DNA from: Verrucomicrobiota bacterium
GTDB taxonomy: Bacteria; Verrucomicrobiota; Verrucomicrobiae; Limisphaerales; UBA11358
Length of the DNA: 32,796 nt
NCBI GenBank assembly: GCA_014860005.1
Contig: JACZKP010000059.1
Span: forward strand, 1-32,796
Reading direction: 5' to 3'
Shown: piece after piece, positions 23,154 to 31,559 of the stretch
Layout: every line of letters begins with the position of its first letter
Position numbering within the stretch: the stretch's first letter is position 1
The notes under the pieces: model-generated
The model's database searches: none
What the model was told of the DNA's origin: nothing
The model's input: the letters and a program-made list of their open reading frames with translations, nothing else
Program-made: the position numbers and the translations under genes

Positions 23154-24715
23154 GGTGGCGAACTGATAGCCCGATGCGCCGGGGTATTCTTGCGGTGATT
23201 GGCACGCTCGCGCTCCAAGGCGGCGCGTTCGCTGTAGATCAATCCGGGCAGCCGGAGTCTTCGGAGGTCCGCCACCTGGCACTTGAAGAATGTATTCGCA
23301 TCGCCTTGCTGCAAAATCGCACCTTGCAGATCGAACGCTTGAATCCCGCCATCGCCCAATCCTGGCTGAGCGCTTCCTACGGCTACTACGATCCCATTTT
23401 TTCGGTCGAAGCGCGCTCGGAGGATTCCGAAGACACTGGCGGATTTGATCCGGCGGATTTCAGCCGCGACGCCGTTTTCTCGGCGGATTCAGAAGTGGCC
23501 CGTGGCGGACTGATTGGCTTCCTCCCGGGCGGACTGAGCTATTCGATCTCAGGCGGCTACGCGCATAGTGAAGGTTTGCGCAACGGCCTGAATTTTGAGT
23601 CCTACAGTCTGCAGACCAGTTTCATGCTCAGGCAGCCGTTGCTGCGGAACTTCTGGATAGATCAAGGGCGCATGACGATTCAGGTGAACAGGCAGAATCT
23701 GGCGATCACGGAGCTGGGTGTTCTATTCGTGGCGATGGATGTTATCAATCAGGTTCAACATGCCTACTACGAACTGGCCTGCGCCCTCGGCGAATTGCGG
23801 GTGCGCCGGGAACTACTGGAAACCCGGCGGCAGCTTCTCTCGGGTGTGCGCCGCAAAATTGAAATGGGCACCCTCACGGTGCTCGACGAACGGCTTGCCG
23901 AAGCCCAGGTTGCTAATGTTGAAGCGGATCTTACCCTTGCGGACAACGCCATTCGGCTTGCGGAAAACGAATTGAGGTCATTGCTGGGGGATAGTTGGAC
24001 TAACACAGTTGATGTGCGCTTGGAGACAACCGATCCCTTGTTGGTGATGCCCGAACGGTTTGATCTCCCGGCGTGCTGGCAGCAGGGCCTTGCCAACCGT
24101 CCCGACCTCGCCCAGCTTCGCCAAGATGTCGAGAAGTCCGCCACGGATTTAAAGTTCCGCCGCAACCAACTCTTTCCATCGCTGGATTTCGTGGCCGGCC
24201 ACAGCCGCAAGGGTGCAAGCACGGGACAATTGTTGCCGCCCTTGCGTCCATCTGCGTCGTCCGACGAGGCCCGGGATCAGATCAGCGACGGCGACGCACC
24301 AACCGACATGGTGGGTATTGTGTTCTCCGTGCCCTTAAGTCGCACGGCCGAGCGAGCGAATTTTCGGGCCAGCAAACACGCGCGAGCCCAGGCTGAACTG
24401 CGTGTAAAACAATTTGAGGAGCAGGTCATGCGGGAGATTTCTGACGCCCTCCACACGGCGCGCGCCCGCCTTGATCGTGTTGGCCTTATCCGGCGTGCCC
24501 GCGAGCTCTCCGAAACTGCGCTGGAAGCCGAAGAGCAGAAACTGGCTGGCGGAAAGAGCACCCTTTTCTTTGTGCTCCAGTTGCAGAACGATCTCGCCTC
24601 CGCCCGTTCGGCCGAACTCCGAACCAAAGCCGACTACAATCAAGCCCTGTCCCAATTGCGCTTCGCCGAAGCAACTCTGCTTGAACGATGGGGGCTTCGT
24701 GTTGAATTCAAGTGA
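23150..24715 (+). CDS. TolC-family outer-membrane channel protein
   Basis: 521 residues from the ATG at 23150, which forms an ATGA overlap with the preceding stop; a second ATG at 23174 begins the signal-peptide core (MRRGILAVIGTLALQGGAFA). The TolC/OEP plan is clear: LALEECIRIALLQNRTLQIERLNPAIAQ at the first helical repeat, strand regions with alternating residues (GLSYSISGGYAHSEG), and two OEP repeats with long helices (VMDVINQVQHAYYELACALGELRVRRELLETRR and EEQVMREISDALHTARARLDRVGLIRRARELSE). It forms a trimeric outer-membrane and periplasmic conduit. As the last gene of the operon it provides the outer-membrane partner of the adaptor at 18646. It is slightly longer than typical TolC-like proteins (about 430-500). 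Confidence 0.93.
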   Translation: MRWRTDSPMRRGILAVIGTLALQGGAFAVDQSGQPESSEVRHLALEECIRIALLQNRTLQIERLNPAIAQSWLSASYGYYDPIFSVEARSEDSEDTGGFDPADFSRDAVFSADSEVARGGLIGFLPGGLSYSISGGYAHSEGLRNGLNFESYSLQTSFMLRQPLLRNFWIDQGRMTIQVNRQNLAITELGVLFVAMDVINQVQHAYYELACALGELRVRRELLETRRQLLSGVRRKIEMGTLTVLDERLAEAQVANVEADLTLADNAIRLAENELRSLLGDSWTNTVDVRLETTDPLLVMPERFDLPACWQQGLANRPDLAQLRQDVEKSATDLKFRRNQLFPSLDFVAGHSRKGASTGQLLPPLRPSASSDEARDQISDGDAPTDMVGIVFSVPLSRTAERANFRASKHARAQAELRVKQFEEQVMREISDALHTARARLDRVGLIRRARELSETALEAEEQKLAGGKSTLFFVLQLQNDLASARSAELRTKADYNQALSQLRFAEATLLERWGLRVEFK

Positions 24716-24744
24716 CTCGATTGGCTTATGTTAGCGGGAATTGA

Positions 24745-25587
24745 CTACGCGTCGTCTTCCGTGGAACGCAGCCCCGAGTAGGGCTTGGGCGCGCGCAACT
24801 TCCGGTAAATCCACGCCTCCAGCGGTCCCAAGCCGAGTCGCCGCAGCCAACCGTAGAACGGCGAGTGAATCAGCCGCACCCGCACCACCGAGAGAAACAT
24901 CGTCAACGACGAACGGAACAGCGTGGAACTCACCTTCGAGCCCAGCTTGTCCGTCCACTCGGTCGGCACTTCGAGGATTCTGAATCCCGCTCGCTTGACG
25001 GCCACCAGCAGATTCACATCGAACGCGAGGTCGGCAATGCAGAGTGATTCATGCACCTTTTCCACCACGGCGCGTTTCATCACTTTGCAGGGGCATTGCG
25101 TGTCCTTCACGTGCAGCCAGAAAAGCAGTTCCACCACGAGATGAAAACAGCGGCTGGTGAAGCGTCGGAGCAGCGGCTGCGCCTGATGCAACACCGAATC
25201 CGGCAACCAGCGCGAACCAATCACGCAATCGGCTTCGCCCGCGGCCAGCCGGCGCGTCAGTTCGTGGAACGCCTGCGGCGGCGAGGCGCCGTCGGCGTCC
25301 ACGTAACCGATCAATTCCGCGTGCGAGGCCAGCTTCAAACCTTCAATGAGCGCGCCGCCCTTGCCAATGGGCGCGGGGAAATCCAGGAAACTAAGGCTGG
25401 GGAACTCCTTCATTACCCGCTCGACCACGCCGCGCGTATTGTCGCGACAACCATTGAGCACCACGACGAGTTGAAACGGACCGCGGTAGTGGTCGCGGAA
25501 ATAAACGCCGAACTCGCGCAGCACCGGTTCGATGCGCGCCTCTTCGTTGTAGGCGGGAATGAGCAGCAACAAGCTGGGCTCGGTCAC
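24745..25587 (-). CDS. Family 2 glycosyltransferase, dolichyl-phosphate-mannose-synthase-like
   Basis: 280 residues. The N-terminal GT-A fold is shown by LLLIPAYNEEARI (7-19), the nucleotide-sugar-binding acidic pair in YVDADGASPP (DAD at 97-99) and VIGSRW (122-127); a C-terminal part with amphipathic stretches (FRSSLTMFLSVVRVRLI) may contact the membrane. Enzymes of this type transfer a sugar from a nucleotide sugar to a polyprenyl phosphate. The start is GTG 25587, since no ATG lies before the first strand. It follows the NtrC-type regulator on the same strand with a 122-base gap that contains a small dyad (TGACGCA at 25632-25638, TGCGTCA at 25648-25654). Donor and acceptor are unknown. Confidence 0.88.
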   Translation of the reverse strand: MTEPSLLLLIPAYNEEARIEPVLREFGVYFRDHYRGPFQLVVVLNGCRDNTRGVVERVMKEFPSLSFLDFPAPIGKGGALIEGLKLASHAELIGYVDADGASPPQAFHELTRRLAAGEADCVIGSRWLPDSVLHQAQPLLRRFTSRCFHLVVELLFWLHVKDTQCPCKVMKRAVVEKVHESLCIADLAFDVNLLVAVKRAGFRILEVPTEWTDKLGSKVSSTLFRSSLTMFLSVVRVRLIHSPFYGWLRRLGLGPLEAWIYRKLRAPKPYSGLRSTEDDA

Positions 25588-25709
25588 GCGCTCTTTCTAA
25601 CAGACTGAATCGGGAATGAAAAGCCGCGCGATGACGCATGCGCATCGTGCGTCACCCGGTCTCCGGTGTGGGCGAAGATGGAGCGAATGCACGTTTGCTG
25701 CTGCGAGCC

Positions 25710-27149
25710 TCATTCAATCTTCATCTCGCGCTGAATGCCGAATTTTTCAATCCGTTTCCGCAGGGTCGCGCGGGTGATGCCGAGCAGTTTGGCGGCGTGG
25801 ACCTGGTTGTTGCTGGTTTCCTTGAGCGCCTGGATCACCAACTCGCGTTCGACGAAGGGAATGATCTTCAATTTCGGCTCGCGCCGCGCCAACTGATACA
25901 ACTGCCGCGCCAGCACCGCGGCATCACTGGTCCCGCTTTCGCCCGCCGTTGCCAAAGCCGCGGGAGCGCTGCCACTGGCTTGACCGCTGATGTCGCCCGG
26001 CAAGTCGCTCAACAGAATCGCATCGCCCTTGGCCATGACGTGCGCGTGGCGGATGGCGTTCTCCAGTTCCCGGACGTTGCCCGGCCAATGATATTTTTCC
26101 AGCGCCTTGACGACGCTCGTCGCGACGGACTTGGGCGGTTGGGTTTGATCGGGCGCCAATCGCTTCAGAAAATAATTTACCAGCAGCGGAATGTCCTCGC
26201 GGCGCTCGCGCAACGGCGCAATGTGAATCCGCACCACGTTGAGCCGGTAAAACAAGTCTTCGCGGAACTGCCGCGCGGCCACAGCCTGTTCCAGCGGCTT
26301 GTTAGTGGCGGCGATCACGCGTGCGTCCACCTTGATGGGCGTGTTGCCACCCACACGCTCGAAGGTGCCACTTTGCAGGACGCGCAGAATTTTCGTTTGC
26401 GTGGGCGGCGTCATGTCACCGATTTCATCGAGGAAAATCGTGCCGCGGTGGCATTGTTCAAACTTGCCGATGCGCTGGTTGGTGGCACCGGTGAACGCGC
26501 CGCGTTCGTGACCGAATAATTCACTTTCCAAGAGTTGCTCGGGAATCGCCGCGCAGTTTACCGCAAGAAACGGGCGCTGACTGCGTTGGCTGTGATGATA
26601 GATTGCGCGAGCGACGAGTTCCTTCCCCGTGCCGCTTTCGCCGGTGACCAGCGCCGTGGCATCCGAGGCGGCGAGTTGCCCGATGAGTTTGAACACCTGC
26701 TGCATGGCTTGGCTGCGGCCTACAATGCCCAGTTCATAATCCTCCGATTCGAGCAACGGCTGGTACGACACCACTTGTTTCATGTCGCGCGCGGCTTTGA
26801 GCGCGTTGGCAACGATCTCCTTGATCTTCGGCACATCGAACGGCTTGAGTAGATAATCGTACGCGCCGAGTTTCATCGCCTCGATGGCCATTTGGGTGGT
26901 GCCGTAGGCGGTCATCAGAATGACGAGGAGCTTGGAATCCATCTGCCGGATGCGACGGAGAGTTTCCAGACCGTTCATGCCGCCCATGCGGATGTCCATG
27001 AGGACAAGGTCGGGCTGGAATTTGGGAATCAACTTCAAGCCTTCCTCACCGCTGGAGGCGGTGGCGAGTTCCAGGTCCGGCGCATCAAAGATGCGCCGGA
27101 ACGAGTATTGCACGTCCGTTTCGTCGTCAATCAACAGCAGTTTGCTCAT
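25710..27149 (-). CDS. Second sigma54-dependent response regulator, NtrC family, no kinase beside it
   Basis: 479 residues. The receiver domain has D8-D9-E10, phospho-acceptor D52, T80 and K102. The AAA+ domain has Walker A GESGTGKE (170-177), the GAFTGA loop (217-222) and Walker B IFLDEIGD (238-245), all intact. The Fis-like helix-turn-helix at the C-terminus reads NNQVHAAKLLGITRATLRKRIEKFGI. It is paralogous to the regulator at 15645 but has a longer, alanine- and serine-rich linker before the helix-turn-helix. No histidine kinase adjoins it, so its partner must be elsewhere, or it is regulated otherwise. A weak promoter (TTGCTT at 27181-27186, TACCCT at 27159-27164, minus strand) sits nine bases before the ATG. 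Confidence 0.95.
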   Translation of the reverse strand: MSKLLLIDDETDVQYSFRRIFDAPDLELATASSGEEGLKLIPKFQPDLVLMDIRMGGMNGLETLRRIRQMDSKLLVILMTAYGTTQMAIEAMKLGAYDYLLKPFDVPKIKEIVANALKAARDMKQVVSYQPLLESEDYELGIVGRSQAMQQVFKLIGQLAASDATALVTGESGTGKELVARAIYHHSQRSQRPFLAVNCAAIPEQLLESELFGHERGAFTGATNQRIGKFEQCHRGTIFLDEIGDMTPPTQTKILRVLQSGTFERVGGNTPIKVDARVIAATNKPLEQAVAARQFREDLFYRLNVVRIHIAPLRERREDIPLLVNYFLKRLAPDQTQPPKSVATSVVKALEKYHWPGNVRELENAIRHAHVMAKGDAILLSDLPGDISGQASGSAPAALATAGESGTSDAAVLARQLYQLARREPKLKIIPFVERELVIQALKETSNNQVHAAKLLGITRATLRKRIEKFGIQREMKIE

Positions 27150-27605
27150 CGGCGCACAAGGGTAGCGGGAATTTGAACAGAAGCAACCTGCCCGAAATCT
27201 GCGAGAATTCGACTGGTTTCGAGGCTCGGCCCAAGCTCGCCCATGGAATTGGCCCCGCTCCAGATTTCAGTAATTCAAAGCGCGAATCGCTTCGGCGAAT
27301 TCTCGAACTTGGTAGTGGCATGGGCGTCCCGCCCGTGCGACTACCCATGAATCACAACCCCGTAACGCCGACTTTCCAGTCGTCCCGCCGGTCGCCGGTT
27401 GGAAAACCGGCGCTACAGGCAGCCCTCGGTTCGTACTCCCGATGCGCGTCCGTTCTTGGAGGTCGAAGCTCTCCATGAACCTGCCACTGGTAGCCGCCGA
27501 CGTGAGGAGGCGGAGGGCATTGCGAACCAACCGATTCCGCCTCCTCACGTCGGCGGCTAAGGTTGGGGGATTCGATGCGCGAGATTTGGCTCGGGAAATT
27601 TCTCC
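27150..27605. other. Hairpin-rich intergenic DNA
   Basis: No gene is supported in these 456 bases. They hold the weak promoter of the regulator gene (27159-27186, minus strand) and at least three palindromes: GCATGGGCG..CGCCCGTGC around 27318-27338, GCCGGTT at 27394-27400 with AACCGGC at 27405-27411, and the long perfect inverted repeat at 27491-27559. The run resembles a patch of short intergenic repeats rather than a decayed gene. Confidence 0.6.
27491..27559. repeat. Perfect 24-bp inverted repeat with 21-base loop
   Basis: The left arm 27491-27514 (starting TAGCCGCCGACGTGAGG) is exactly complementary to 27536-27559. The size and loop length are close to those of the inner palindrome at 4985-5053, though the sequence differs. 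It lies 47 bases past the stop codon of the RidA-like gene on the minus strand, so it may end that transcript, although there is no T-run. Confidence 0.8.
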
Positions 27606-28004
27606 CTATGGTTGAATCTGCGTCTGTTTTGCCACGCAATCAATCTCCACCTTGATTTGATTCCACAAAACCGATTGCACCGTAGTGCGCGCGGGCAGCA
27701 CGGCAACGTCCCGGAAGAACTCCCGGTAAACTGCGTTGAAGCGATCGAAGTCTTCAATATCCGCGAGATGCACCGTGCATTTGACGACCTCGTGGCGTGA
27801 GCAACCGGCTGCACCAAGAATTTTGTCCAATTGCCCAAGTACGTGGCGCGTCTCGTCTTCGATGCTGCCGCGGACGGCTTGGCCAGTTTGCGGGTCCACC
27901 GGGCCAATCCCGCTCACATACACCCAGCCGTCCACTGCCACGGCGGCGGAATACGCTGCAGTGGAAGTTGCCTTGTCGGGATGTCGGATTTCTTGCTTGG
28001 ACAT
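27606..28004 (-). CDS. RidA/YjgF family protein (enamine/imine deaminase-like)
   Basis: 132 residues, the usual length. Cytosolic trimeric enzymes of this family hydrolyse reactive 2-aminoacrylate-type enamines to keto acids. Visible signatures: YSAAVAVDGWVYVSGIGPVDPQTG (18-41), the central LGQLDKILGAAGCSRHEVVKCTVHLAD, and near the end PARTTVQ with R106, the carboxylate-binding arginine, and KVEIDCVA with E120. Both key residues of deaminase-active members are therefore present. ATG 28004 is preferred; an in-frame TTG at 28037 would add 11 residues with no family counterpart. It follows the unknown gene at 28115-29524 on the same strand with a gap of 110 bases. Confidence 0.88.
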   Translation of the reverse strand: MSKQEIRHPDKATSTAAYSAAVAVDGWVYVSGIGPVDPQTGQAVRGSIEDETRHVLGQLDKILGAAGCSRHEVVKCTVHLADIEDFDRFNAVYREFFRDVAVLPARTTVQSVLWNQIKVEIDCVAKQTQIQP

Positions 28005-28114
28005 GTTCCGGGGACCATCCACCAAGGGACTGGCCAAGTAAAAGTCAAACGTGCCCTGTTATTTCAATATCATTGGCGCGCAGAACAGCCGGAGCGGGGC
28101 CCGCGCGGTGGGGG

Positions 28115-29524
28115 TCAACCAGCCGGCTGATAGCCAAACAGCCGTTTGGCTTTGATGACTTCCACGATCACCGGCGGCACGAGCTGTTCCCACGCAGCAT
28201 TGCCGGTCTTGATTTTTTCCAGCACATCGCGTGAGCGGATGCGCAGGAAGTCCGCGTCGGAATTCTGGATGTCCAGCAGGAAACGATTCTCGAGCAGGTG
28301 GGCGTGCAGTGATTTCAAGTACGGCGGCACGGGGGCATTGGCGGCCGTAACCACCTGCCCGGTTTTGAAATCGAGGCTCGGATACACATAGAGCCGGCCC
28401 GGATTCTTGAACAACTGCCCCAACCCGCCCAGCAGTCCGCCCTCGCTGTTGTTGTAGTAGTGCTCGTCGAAAATCTCGCCCAGCTTGGAGGCGCCGAGCG
28501 CCAGGCCGATGGGGCGTTGCGTGTAGCGCGAAAGATAGGCGGCCAGCCGGTGAAAACGGCGAAAGTTCGACACCAGCACCGTTTTGCCCAACGGCGTGAG
28601 CGTGTCCGCGCGATCCAGGAAATCATGCGGATCAATCGCGTCATCCGCCGTCAGGTGACGCAACGTCATCTCCATGAGGACCACCGGCGCTTCGCCGTTG
28701 ACTTCCGGCTCGCGGACAAACTGTTCCACGGCGCGTTCCAGCACGTCGAGCGTGGCGTTGGTGACGGGCCGAAAACTGCCGCGCTGGACGAGCACGGGCT
28801 TCTTGTAAAGCACTTCGTCCCATTGTGCGGCTTCGCCCGTGGCCGTGAACATCGCGGCTTCCGTCAATCCGTGCCGGACCAGTTGCAGCGCCATGAGGCG
28901 GTTGTCCACACCCGCGAACGCCGGGCCGGAGAACTGGATCAGGTCCACCTCCACCCGCTCCCAGGTGAGGTTGTCGAGCAAAGCGCCGATGAGCGCCTCC
29001 GGTTCGCGATGCAGATAAAACGCGCCGTGAATGAGGTTCACTCCAATGATCCCCAAGGCCTCCTGCTGTCGGACGTTCTCCTTGTCGAGCATCCGCACGT
29101 GAATGAGGATTTCCGAGGCCGGCCCGCGCGATTCGGTCTGAAGGCGGATGCCCAGCCAGCCGCGACCGACTTCCTGGCGGCTGAAACTGTGCGTGGCGAC
29201 AGTATTGGCGAACACGAAGAAAGTGCATTTGTCGCCGCGCGTGGAATCAAGCCGCTGCAGGAGCAGATTGAATTCGTAATCAAGCATCGCCCGCAGCCGG
29301 TGGCGGCTGACGTAACGATCGCTCGGACCGTAAATGGCGTCGCTCACCGCCATGTCGTAAGCGGACATGGTTTTGGCCACGGTGCCCGAGGCGCCGCCGA
29401 CATGGAAAAACCAGCGCGCGACTTCCTGGCCGGCGCCAATCTCGGCAAAGGTGCCATAACGCCGGGCATCAATGTTGATCTGGAGCGCCTTCTGATGAGT
29501 GCTGTAAGTATTCTCGTCGTTCAT
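28115..29524 (-). CDS. Large conserved protein of unknown function
   Basis: 469 residues, no signal peptide and no clear membrane segments, so cytosolic. The N-terminus is distinctive: KALQINIDARRYGTFAEIGAGQEVAR, then FFHVGGASGTVAKTMSAYDM and a SDAIYG..RYVS segment. Further on come FFVFANTVAT, GWLGIRLQTE, VNLIHGAFYLH, an F-S-G-P-A-F block and a C-terminal part with LFKNPGRLYVYPSLDF and FLRIRSRDVLEKI. I recall similar proteins of about 470-480 residues in Bacteroidota and cyanobacteria, sometimes labelled as nicotinate-nucleotide adenylyltransferase or TonB receptor, but neither fold is evident here and no function is assigned. The ATG at 29524 is the first in frame. It may be cotranscribed with the RidA-like gene downstream. 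Confidence 0.8.
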   Translation of the reverse strand: MNDENTYSTHQKALQINIDARRYGTFAEIGAGQEVARWFFHVGGASGTVAKTMSAYDMAVSDAIYGPSDRYVSRHRLRAMLDYEFNLLLQRLDSTRGDKCTFFVFANTVATHSFSRQEVGRGWLGIRLQTESRGPASEILIHVRMLDKENVRQQEALGIIGVNLIHGAFYLHREPEALIGALLDNLTWERVEVDLIQFSGPAFAGVDNRLMALQLVRHGLTEAAMFTATGEAAQWDEVLYKKPVLVQRGSFRPVTNATLDVLERAVEQFVREPEVNGEAPVVLMEMTLRHLTADDAIDPHDFLDRADTLTPLGKTVLVSNFRRFHRLAAYLSRYTQRPIGLALGASKLGEIFDEHYYNNSEGGLLGGLGQLFKNPGRLYVYPSLDFKTGQVVTAANAPVPPYLKSLHAHLLENRFLLDIQNSDADFLRIRSRDVLEKIKTGNAAWEQLVPPVIVEVIKAKRLFGYQPAG

Positions 29525-29671
29525 GGTTTCGCCATTGCGTGTCGCTCACACCGATACCTGAAAAGTCCGCGTCGTGAAACTTCTTTCCGGCGGGCCAACC
29601 GCCGGATCAGCAAACTCTCTGGAGGCCCAAAGGTCTGCCCCGCGATCTCTTCGCTCCCTGGCAATCATTCC

Positions 29672-29692
29672 CGCGCGATTGACACTCGCGCG
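29672..29692. promoter_or_regulatory. Possible operator: perfect dyad centred on the -35 box
   Basis: CGCGCGA (29672-29678), seven bases and TCGCGCG (29686-29692) form a perfect dyad around the TTGACA of the promoter of the propeller gene. A repressor bound here would block the promoter. The high GC content of the region makes chance formation possible. Confidence 0.3.
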
Positions 29693-29707
29693 CCGTTGGG
29701 CTAACTG
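29679..29707 (+). promoter_or_regulatory. Sigma70-type promoter of the PQQ-propeller gene
   Basis: A consensus TTGACA (29679-29684), a 17-base spacer and TAACTG (29702-29707), then seven bases to ATG 29715. The best -35 match noticed in the window. The mRNA would be leaderless or nearly so. Confidence 0.5.
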
Positions 29708-29714
29708 TCCCTGC

Positions 29715-30914
29715 ATGATAAATGCCATCCGAATTTCCGTGATCGCCACGCTGCTGGCGGCAACCTTCTCCGCCACCGCCGCCGATTGGTACCGCTGGCG
29801 CGGACCGGACGCGAATGGCATCTCGAAGGAAACCGGCTGGGCTGCCAACTGGCCGGCGAGTGGTCCCAAACAGCTCTGGACCGCGAAAGTGGGCATCGGG
29901 TTTGCATCGTTTGCCGTCAGCCAGGGACGGGTCTATACCACGGGCAACGCCAACGACATGGACACAGTTTTTTGTTTCGACGCCAACACAGGCAGGGAAG
30001 TTTGGAAACATACCTATCCCAGCCAGCTTGATCCCAAGTATTACGAGGGCGGCACCAGCGCCACGCCCACCGTGGACGCCAACCGGGTTTACACCTTGAG
30101 CAAACGCGGGGTGGTGCATTGTCTGGACGCCGCCAGCGGCAAGGTGATTTGGACGAAGAATCTGATGGAGGAGCTAAAGGCCGAAATGCCGACCTGGGGC
30201 TTCGCCAGCTCGGTGTTGATCGAAGGCAATCTGGCGATTGTGAATGTGGGCGCTGCCGGCGCCGCGCTCGACAAGCAAACCGGCAAGGTCGTGTGGTCCT
30301 CCGGTACCGAGCACGCGGGTTATTCGAGTGCGGTGCCGTACACTGTGGGCGGTGAACGCGCGGTGGCGATGGCCATCAAACAGGATGTCGTCGCGCTTCA
30401 CGTCAAGGACGGCAAGGAACTCTGGCGTTTTCCGTGGAAGACGCAGCACGACGTCAACGCGGCCGACCCGATCGTCGTGGGCAGCAAAGTCTTCATCTCT
30501 TCGGGTTACAATCACGGTGGCGCGTTGTTCGATGTGGGCAGCGGCGAACCCACGAAAATCTGGGAAAACAGAAACATGCGCAACCAGATGAACAGTTGCG
30601 TTCTCTGGGAGGGGCATCTCTACGGCGTGGACGAGAATCAGCTTCGTTGCCTGGTGTTTGAGACTGGTGAGGTGAAGTGGACGGAGAAGGCTGTGGGCAA
30701 GGGTTCCTTGAGCATGGCCGACGGCAAACTGATTGTGTTGAGCGAGCGCGGAATCTTGATGGTAGCCGATGCCTCGCCAGAAGGATTCAAACCCATTTCC
30801 CGCGCCCAGGTTCTCAGTGGGAAATGTTGGACAACGCCAGTGTTGTCGAACGGCAAAATTTATTGCCGCAATGCCGCGGGCGATGTGGTGTGCCTGGATG
30901 TGAGCGGAAGCTAA
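29715..30914 (+). CDS. Secreted PQQ-type (outer-membrane-assembly-like) beta-propeller protein
   Basis: 399 residues with a signal peptide (MINAIRISVIATLLAATFSATAA). The mature start DWYRWRGPDANGIS is characteristic of the PQQ-like repeat proteins of Planctomycetes and Verrucomicrobia. At least five propeller blades are seen by their D-x-x-T/S-G-x-x-x-W endings: DANTGREVWKH, DAASGKVIWTK, DKQTGKVVWSS, HVKDGKELWRF and ETGEVKWTE. No dehydrogenase residues for bound PQQ can be identified, so a scaffold or binding role is more likely than catalysis. The start at 29715 fits the signal peptide and the promoter; the open frame upstream has neither. It is convergent with rsmD, 45 bases apart. Confidence 0.88.
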   Translation: MINAIRISVIATLLAATFSATAADWYRWRGPDANGISKETGWAANWPASGPKQLWTAKVGIGFASFAVSQGRVYTTGNANDMDTVFCFDANTGREVWKHTYPSQLDPKYYEGGTSATPTVDANRVYTLSKRGVVHCLDAASGKVIWTKNLMEELKAEMPTWGFASSVLIEGNLAIVNVGAAGAALDKQTGKVVWSSGTEHAGYSSAVPYTVGGERAVAMAIKQDVVALHVKDGKELWRFPWKTQHDVNAADPIVVGSKVFISSGYNHGGALFDVGSGEPTKIWENRNMRNQMNSCVLWEGHLYGVDENQLRCLVFETGEVKWTEKAVGKGSLSMADGKLIVLSERGILMVADASPEGFKPISRAQVLSGKCWTTPVLSNGKIYCRNAAGDVVCLDVSGS

Positions 30915-30959
30915 CCGGCGATTCGATTTTTCCAAACGCGGCCTGGAGTGCTTTCGTTC

Positions 30960-31538
30960 TCACTGCTTGAGTTCCAAAAAGCGCATCAGGCTGTCGCCGT
31001 GTTTCAGCATTTTGACTTCGTGCCACGGTGCGGGTATTTCCAAAGTGTCGCGGCGTGCGTGACCCAGGACCAAACGCCCGCCCGGCGCGAGCGCTTTGGG
31101 CAGGATCGGATCATCCACTAGTTGTTGCGCAAAGGAAGTGGAACGACGGCCCACGTTTTTTTCTCCGTAAGGCGGATCGGCCAGGATCAAATCGAAGATC
31201 TCTCCGTTGGCGGCAAGTTGCGGCAGCGCGCTAAAGACATCCTGGACGCGAACCTCGAGCGCATTGGGCGGAAACTCCGGCGCGCTGCTGTTGCGGCGGA
31301 TGAATTCCGCGTGTCTGGCCGACTTCTCCACACACAATGCCGACACCGCGCCACGGCTCAGACATTCAAGGCTCAACGCCCCGCTCCCGGCAAACAGTTC
31401 GAGCACCCGCGCTCCGACCACCCGTGCGCCCAAACTGTTAAACACAGCCTGCTTGACCAGGTCGGGCGTGGGTCGCACAGCCAAGCCTTTAGGGACCTTT
31501 AAGATTCGTCCGCCTGCGTGTCCACCCGTGATGCGCAT
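30960..31538 (-). CDS. rsmD: 16S rRNA (guanine-N2)-methyltransferase RsmD
   Basis: 192 residues. A SAM-dependent methyltransferase that modifies G966 of 16S rRNA in the small subunit. Motifs: N-terminal MRITGGHAGGRILKVP and VRPTPDLVKQAVFNSLG, which are family-specific; motif I VLELFAGSGALSLE (45-58); and the catalytic DPPY (121-124) in LILADPPYGEKN. Length is standard (180-200). ATG 31538 begins exactly at the family N-terminus; a TTG at 31553 would add five residues. The coaD gene often found next to rsmD is absent. A hairpin (31560-31609) separates it from the upstream gene, suggesting its own transcription. Confidence 0.93.
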   Translation of the reverse strand: MRITGGHAGGRILKVPKGLAVRPTPDLVKQAVFNSLGARVVGARVLELFAGSGALSLECLSRGAVSALCVEKSARHAEFIRRNSSAPEFPPNALEVRVQDVFSALPQLAANGEIFDLILADPPYGEKNVGRRSTSFAQQLVDDPILPKALAPGGRLVLGHARRDTLEIPAPWHEVKMLKHGDSLMRFLELKQ

Positions 31539-31559
31539 GTTGAAAGCAGCCAATTACCC

